Below, in pieces: positions 9,997 through 13,210 of a stretch of DNA of 13,210 nt. Below the pieces are notes generated by a model that made no database searches, was not told the DNA's origin, and saw only the letters and a program-made list of their open reading frames with translations. Position 1 is the stretch's first letter. Each line of letters begins with the position of its first letter. Origin of the DNA: an uncultured Lentisphaeria bacterium (lineage in GTDB: Bacteria > Verrucomicrobiota > Lentisphaeria > JABSQK01 > CAJWLW01); NCBI GenBank assembly GCA_913042885.1, contig CAJWLW010000106.1:1-13210 (forward strand). The letters run 5' to 3'. Made by a program: the position numbers and the translations under genes.

Positions 9997-10698
9997 TTAC
10001 TGCTTGAAGCCGTACCGCTCCAGGACCTTCGTCATTTCTTCGCGGCATATGGTGCTGTCGACATCAGTGCGGCGCCATATCGCGTGTACCGCCTGTTCAA
10101 AGCCGCGCATGTCCGGCGCCTTGTCGATCAGCGGCTCCGCTATTTGCTCTGAAATTCGTATCACGCCTTCGCTGTCGGCGTGGATAATGTCGCCGGGATT
10201 GATCGTGATGCCGCCTACTGTTACAGGAACATCCACCTCTGGAAACCGCATGACTTCGTGATGCGCGATCGTGCCGAGGCCGTACACCGCAAACGGCACC
10301 GCCTTACAACCGGGGATGTCCCGGCAATAGCTCTCGCATACAGCCCCGAGGCATCCGGCAGCGTGCAGCATCTTGGCCATACCGTCGCCCAGGACGCACT
10401 CGTGGTCGGGCCGTGAGCCAACAGTCTCGACGACCCAGATCAGCGGCAGGTCCATCTTGCGCATGCGATCGACCTGTTCGAAGTAGTTCTCCATCTCCGG
10501 CTTGCCGCCGGGCGTGCTGCTGTCCATCTTTGCGGTGACCGCAATCCCAGCGATCGGTGCGATCTCCGGTGTCAAGGAATTGATTGCCCCGCTCATGTAC
10601 CACTCAGCGGGTGGGGTCGAGTCAAGGTAGCCCCTCGTATTGGCCAGCAAAGCAGTATCGAATTCGCACAGTGATTCAAATGTCTGGCGCGTGATCAA
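9997..10698 (-). CDS. RraA-like family protein (class II aldolase/decarboxylase superfamily), 233 aa
   Basis: The family (PF03737) includes 4-hydroxy-4-methyl-2-oxoglutarate aldolases, oxaloacetate decarboxylases and the RNase E inhibitor RraA. The core is visible: GDGMAKMLHAAGCLGAVCES (104-123) then Arg126-Asp127, and the C-terminal GGITINPGDIIHADSEGVIRI (162-182), matching the usual GDxxxADxxGVxxxP end of the fold. The DG that normally precedes the Arg-Asp pair is replaced by ES. The acidic residue normally three positions after the Asp is Gly130, so metal binding or substrate may differ. Of the canonical catalytic set the Arg-Asp pair remains. The start is TTG (10696-10698), fixed by a strong GGAGGA Shine-Dalgarno and the absence of a nearby ATG. 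It is divergent from the cupin gene, and 340 bp separate it from the pantoate kinase gene on the same strand. The substrate is unknown. Confidence 0.85.
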   Translation of the reverse strand: MITRQTFESLCEFDTALLANTRGYLDSTPPAEWYMSGAINSLTPEIAPIAGIAVTAKMDSSTPGGKPEMENYFEQVDRMRKMDLPLIWVVETVGSRPDHECVLGDGMAKMLHAAGCLGAVCESYCRDIPGCKAVPFAVYGLGTIAHHEVMRFPEVDVPVTVGGITINPGDIIHADSEGVIRISEQIAEPLIDKAPDMRGFEQAVHAIWRRTDVDSTICREEMTKVLERYGFKQ

Positions 10699-10702
10699 GA
10701 CT

Positions 10703-10708
10703 TCCTCC
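10703..10708 (-). promoter_or_regulatory. Strong ribosome binding site fixing a TTG start
   Basis: On the minus strand GGAGGA lies four bases before TTG ATC ACG. No ATG or GTG in the same frame is better placed, so this site decides the start of the RraA-like gene. Confidence 0.75.
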
Positions 10709-10822
10709 GGTTCGAATGATTACTAAACTAAAGAAATTGAGCAGACACAGTAACAGCATCAGTGGAATTGTCGAGCGATTGTTCATTGCCGATTCCATTT
10801 GTCTCATGCAACGGCAGCTCTG

Positions 10823-10850
10823 TTGCACTTTGCATGGCTGCAACTATCTT
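10823..10850 (+). promoter_or_regulatory. Candidate sigma70 promoter of the cupin lipoprotein gene
   Basis: TTGCAC (10823-10828), a 16-base spacer, and TATCTT (10845-10850). Transcription would start near 10857, about 30 nt before the ATG at 10886. It lies in the 187-bp divergent intergenic region. Confidence 0.45.
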
Positions 10851-10885
10851 GACCCGAGCTTCACCAACACCTCTGCGAGACAGAC

Positions 10886-11350
10886 ATGAACAGCCCCAGA
10901 GTCCACCTCTTCCTGATCCTCACATTCGTTGTCGGCATCATGAGTGGTTGTCGGTCCACGCCGAAGCGTTCGTGGGTCGAGCCCATCCACCTGGACAACT
11001 GGCCGAGAGAACTTCGCGAGCATCCGATGCCACCCGACGAGAACATGCACAAGATCGATCTGGGCGGCACGGAAAATGCCTCGCACCATCTCGTGCGAGT
11101 CCGTGATCGTGAGCCATATCACCTGCACGCCGAACACGATCTGACAGTCTTCGTGCTGTCCGGTCACGGCGATATCATCATCGACGGCACGACCCGGGCC
11201 TGCACGATCGGCAACGTCCTGTTCATCCCGCGCGGCGTCCCGCATGCTTTCGTCAACAAGAGCGACAAGGTCGCTGTCGCATACGCCGTCTTCACCCCAG
11301 CCATGCGGGTCAAAGATTTCGTCAAGGTCCCGGCGGTAACCGGCAAGTAG
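10886..11350 (+). CDS. Cupin-domain lipoprotein, 154 aa
   Basis: The N-terminus is a lipoprotein signal: a short polar start, a hydrophobic run (VHLFLILTFVVGIMSGC) and lipobox IMSG-Cys22. The residue after the cysteine is Arg, not Asp, so sorting to the outer membrane is expected by the E. coli rule. The mature part is a single cupin. Motif 1 is YHLHAEHDLTVFVLSGHG, with His79, His81 and a nearby Glu83. Motif 2, GNVLFIPRGVPHAFVN (109-124), matches the G-x5-P-x-G-x2-H-x3-N pattern exactly, with His120 as the fourth metal ligand. A metal-binding or small-molecule-binding role outside the cytoplasm is likely; the ligand or reaction cannot be inferred. Single cupins are usually cytoplasmic, so the lipid anchor is a distinguishing trait. 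The gene is divergent from the RraA-like gene and upstream of the 404-aa gene. Confidence 0.85.
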   Translation: MNSPRVHLFLILTFVVGIMSGCRSTPKRSWVEPIHLDNWPRELREHPMPPDENMHKIDLGGTENASHHLVRVRDREPYHLHAEHDLTVFVLSGHGDIIIDGTTRACTIGNVLFIPRGVPHAFVNKSDKVAVAYAVFTPAMRVKDFVKVPAVTGK

Positions 11351-11399
11351 GAGTGCGCGTGAGCGGCGTGCAGCCTATTGCAAACTGACTGCTTGAGTC

Positions 11400-11430
11400 T
11401 TGACAGGGGCAAACTGCGGACGCATCATAA
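11400..11430 (+). promoter_or_regulatory. Possible promoter before the 404-aa gene
   Basis: A consensus TTGACA (11400-11405) is followed by TCATAA (11425-11430), but with a long 19-base spacer; shifting to ATCATA gives 18. If real, it means the in-frame TTG at 11400 is a -35 box and not a start codon, which supports the ATG at 11469. Confidence 0.35.
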
Positions 11431-11468
11431 CGGTACGCATCAATCCCACCACTACCACCCGGTCCATC

Positions 11469-12683
11469 ATGCCCATTGAATTCAGATTTGAAGGCTGTTC
11501 ACTGTCGGAAGCGAGCTGGAATCAAGTGATCGATGACGTGCTGGCCCAGGAAGGAATCGAGCCGTACAGCGATCCCCACTTCAGCGGATACGGCGACGGC
11601 GTGGCAGCAAAGATCTGGAGCCCGGGGTCAACACGCGGCGTAAGTATTTTGCGCGGTGCTGACGATACTGTCGACCTGCGTTTCATCGCCCTGGCCAGCC
11701 GGCGGGACTGGCAGACCGGGTTCGCCCTTGCACGCGAGGCACTGGCGCGCGGCAGCGGGTGCCTGGTGCATGAGAACGGCGAGCAATACACCGTCGCTAA
11801 TCTGACCGCAGAGCAGGCAATTGAAGACTCAATTACGGATTTCGTCGAGACGGTCATCAGGGTAACCGCCCTACTCGAATCCGAGGGCACCGATGAAATG
11901 CCATTGCCGTTCGACTATTTCACCCTCGGCTGCAAGACGGGGGATTTCGCCGGCTGCACCTACGAGAACATGCCGGTATTCGAAGAACGCCTGGCAATGC
12001 GCGTCGGCAAATACGCCAGCGCCTATCATGCCGATGTGCTGATGGTGGAGGAGCGTATCCGTGTTGCCAGCTGGACACTGCTGCCGACGATTATCGGCAA
12101 GGTCGATTACGTGGTGGTCGACTACAAGGACAAACTGACGCTGCCCTGCGACCGTCTACTGGAGATTCTCGAGGACCGCGCCGAACGCCTCGGCAGCGCC
12201 ACGTACCTGCCGGAGCTCGATATCGATCGGGATTTCAATATCCTGATGCAGCTCGAGAATGCCCAGATTCCGATGGAGGACATGGTGCCGACCACCAATG
12301 TCCTGGAGGAGCTGGGCAACGATGCATCGGAGACGCTGGTCGAGACGATAGCAGCCATTGTTTACCTACTCATCGCGCAGCAGGACCTGGGTGACATGCG
12401 CCAGTCGATGATGCAGGATGGCTTTGACGAGGTGCAGGCGGACACGCTGATTGCGGCGGTGCGATTGGCACTCGAAGCGATATTCGAAAAAAACCAGAGC
12501 CCGGACCGGATACATCAGACACTGCTGGACGCCGACCTGCCGCCGGACACCGCCAGAGCGATTGTCGCGGGCGTGAGGCAGGCCCTGCAGGACATGCAGC
12601 AGAAACAGGCGGGCACAGGCAAGGGTTGTCTGGGGATGCTACTGCTGCCGATCGCGAGTGCGATTTTATGGCTGCTGTGGTAG
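11469..12683 (+). CDS. Unrecognised protein with duplicated helical motif and C-terminal membrane anchor, 404 aa
   Basis: I do not recognise this family. Residues 1-110 form an alpha/beta-looking region. Residues 115-300 are acidic and mixed, with VDYVVVDYKDKLTLPCDRLL near 212-231. Residues 310-338 and 348-376 are two copies of one helical unit: MRQSMMQDGFDEVQADTLIA... and IHQTLLDADLPPDTARAIVA..., aligned without gaps and sharing the core Q-S/T-(x)-(x)-A-(x)-L/I-I/V-A-x-V-R-x-A-L. After a Gly/Lys linker the last 19 residues (CLGMLLLPIASAILWLLW) are a hydrophobic segment ending the protein, as in C-tail-anchored proteins; most of the chain would face the cytoplasm. No signal peptide is present. 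I preferred the ATG at 11469 over an in-frame TTG at 11400, which would add 23 residues unlike the rest and coincides with a possible -35 box. No good Shine-Dalgarno precedes either. It may share transcripts with the cupin gene upstream. Confidence 0.75.
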   Translation: MPIEFRFEGCSLSEASWNQVIDDVLAQEGIEPYSDPHFSGYGDGVAAKIWSPGSTRGVSILRGADDTVDLRFIALASRRDWQTGFALAREALARGSGCLVHENGEQYTVANLTAEQAIEDSITDFVETVIRVTALLESEGTDEMPLPFDYFTLGCKTGDFAGCTYENMPVFEERLAMRVGKYASAYHADVLMVEERIRVASWTLLPTIIGKVDYVVVDYKDKLTLPCDRLLEILEDRAERLGSATYLPELDIDRDFNILMQLENAQIPMEDMVPTTNVLEELGNDASETLVETIAAIVYLLIAQQDLGDMRQSMMQDGFDEVQADTLIAAVRLALEAIFEKNQSPDRIHQTLLDADLPPDTARAIVAGVRQALQDMQQKQAGTGKGCLGMLLLPIASAILWLLW

Positions 12684-12942
12684 ACGAGACCGTAGCAGTT
12701 CCGGGCGTAGAGGTGCGTTCAGCCTCTGCGAGGGACAGCATCTACGCGCTCCCAGCCCGCTGCGGGACTGTGGGCCCAGACTTTGCGGGCCACACCTGGC
12801 CCGGCGTCACGTTGCTGTTCGATGCGCCGGCGGGATACCCCAGCCTGCTGTAGCCAACCGGTCAGATCCCGGGCAGCGCCCGATGTGACGTCAAGAAGGC
12901 AGGTAAGGCAAGCGGAAGTCAATCCCGTCCGTTATCGTATCT
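12684..12942. other. Convergent intergenic region with two GC-rich hairpins
   Basis: Between the stops of the 404-aa gene (plus) and nadE (minus) there are two stem-loops. One is CGTAGAGG (12706-12713) with CCTCTGCG (12723-12730), one G-T pair. The other is CGGGCC (12786-12791) with GGCCCG (12798-12803), loop ACACCT. Neither has a T run, so they are only possible bidirectional transcript ends. A 67-codon minus-strand frame at 12719-12922 starts with TTG about 20 nt after nadE. It has no recognisable domain and I do not call it a gene. Confidence 0.3.
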
Positions 12943-13210
12943 TCAGATATCGTCGCGCCAGAGATCGTCGACCGCATCGGACGGCATCCGCCAGTCGCCA
13001 CGAGGCGACAGGGAGATGGTACCAACTTTCGGGCCATCCGGAATGCAGCTGCGTTTGAACTGCTGCGAGAAGAAACGCTTGACGAATACATCGAGCCAGC
13101 GCTTGATCTCTTTCTCGGTGTATTTGCCGTCGAAAGCATGCTCCGCCAGAAAGCAAATTTTTCGCGGGCGCGCACCGTACTTGACCGTATGATAGAGAAA
13201 AAAGTCATGC
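12943..13210 (-). CDS. nadE: C-terminal 88 residues of glutamine-dependent NAD+ synthetase (runs off right edge)
   Basis: The frame is open from the window edge to TGA at 12943-12945. It reads [20 protein letters not shown] at the edge and ends with [20 protein letters not shown], then [21 protein letters not shown]. The QFKRS, PxGPKV and [12 protein letters not shown] blocks are the C-terminal signature of the synthetase domain in the large, glutamine-dependent NAD+ synthetases, which amidate nicotinic acid adenine dinucleotide in the last step of NAD+ synthesis. The N-terminal glutaminase (nitrilase-like) domain, the ATP PP-loop and the start all lie outside the window, so the glutamine dependence is inferred from the C-terminal sequence type alone. 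The gene faces the 404-aa gene convergently. Confidence 0.9.
   Translation of the reverse strand, partial: HDFFLYHTVKYGARPRKICFLAEHAFDGKYTEKEIKRWLDVFVKRFFSQQFKRSCIPDGPKVGTISLSPRGDWRMPSDAVDDLWRDDI

Noticed and set aside
11400..11468. TTG start extending the 404-aa protein by 23 residues
   Set aside because: The TTG is part of a TTGACA that may be a -35 box, and the added residues are low-complexity Thr-rich sequence.
12719..12922. 67-codon minus-strand frame downstream of nadE
   Set aside because: It has a TTG start with only a weak purine stretch and no recognisable sequence. The opposite strand is equally open, which points to GC content rather than coding.

Overview
The window looks like chromosomal DNA of a GC-rich proteobacterium, most likely a gammaproteobacterium. 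It carries a bacterial-type glutaminyl-tRNA synthetase close to the E. coli form, a tRNA-Pro(CGG) with encoded CCA whose anticodon and T arms match the E. coli type, a RecO without a zinc finger, and the C-terminus of a glutamine-dependent NAD+ synthetase. I see no phage, IS, CRISPR or plasmid genes. The taxonomic placement is inference.

Left part (1-2900, minus strand): the 5' end of an unidentified signal-anchored protein runs off the left edge. To its right are a 647-aa multi-membrane-span GT-C glycosyltransferase and a 52-codon truncated copy of the start of the edge gene, lying 6 nt upstream of the glycosyltransferase start. About 260 bp covering the edge gene's start and upstream region recur, diverged, on both sides of the glycosyltransferase gene. 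This looks like an old tandem duplication that later lost sequence.

Middle (2750-7890, plus strand): housekeeping genes. They are a K+-dependent-type membrane pyrophosphatase (hppA) with a signal peptide, recO 16 nt downstream from a TTG start, a tRNA-Pro(CGG), and glnS.

Right-middle (8089-10698, minus strand): the most notable content is a two-gene operon with overlapping ATGA. It encodes a GHMP-family pantoate kinase and a 4-phosphopantoate--beta-alanine ligase, the archaeal route to 4'-phosphopantothenate. Bacteria normally use PanC plus a pantothenate kinase instead. A good sigma70-like promoter precedes the operon. Upstream, across a 340-bp gap, is an RraA-like (class II aldolase/decarboxylase superfamily) gene with an altered active-site segment.

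Right (10886-13210): divergent from the RraA-like gene are a cupin lipoprotein and a 404-aa unrecognised protein with a C-terminal membrane anchor and a duplicated helical motif. The window ends in the 3' end of nadE on the minus strand.
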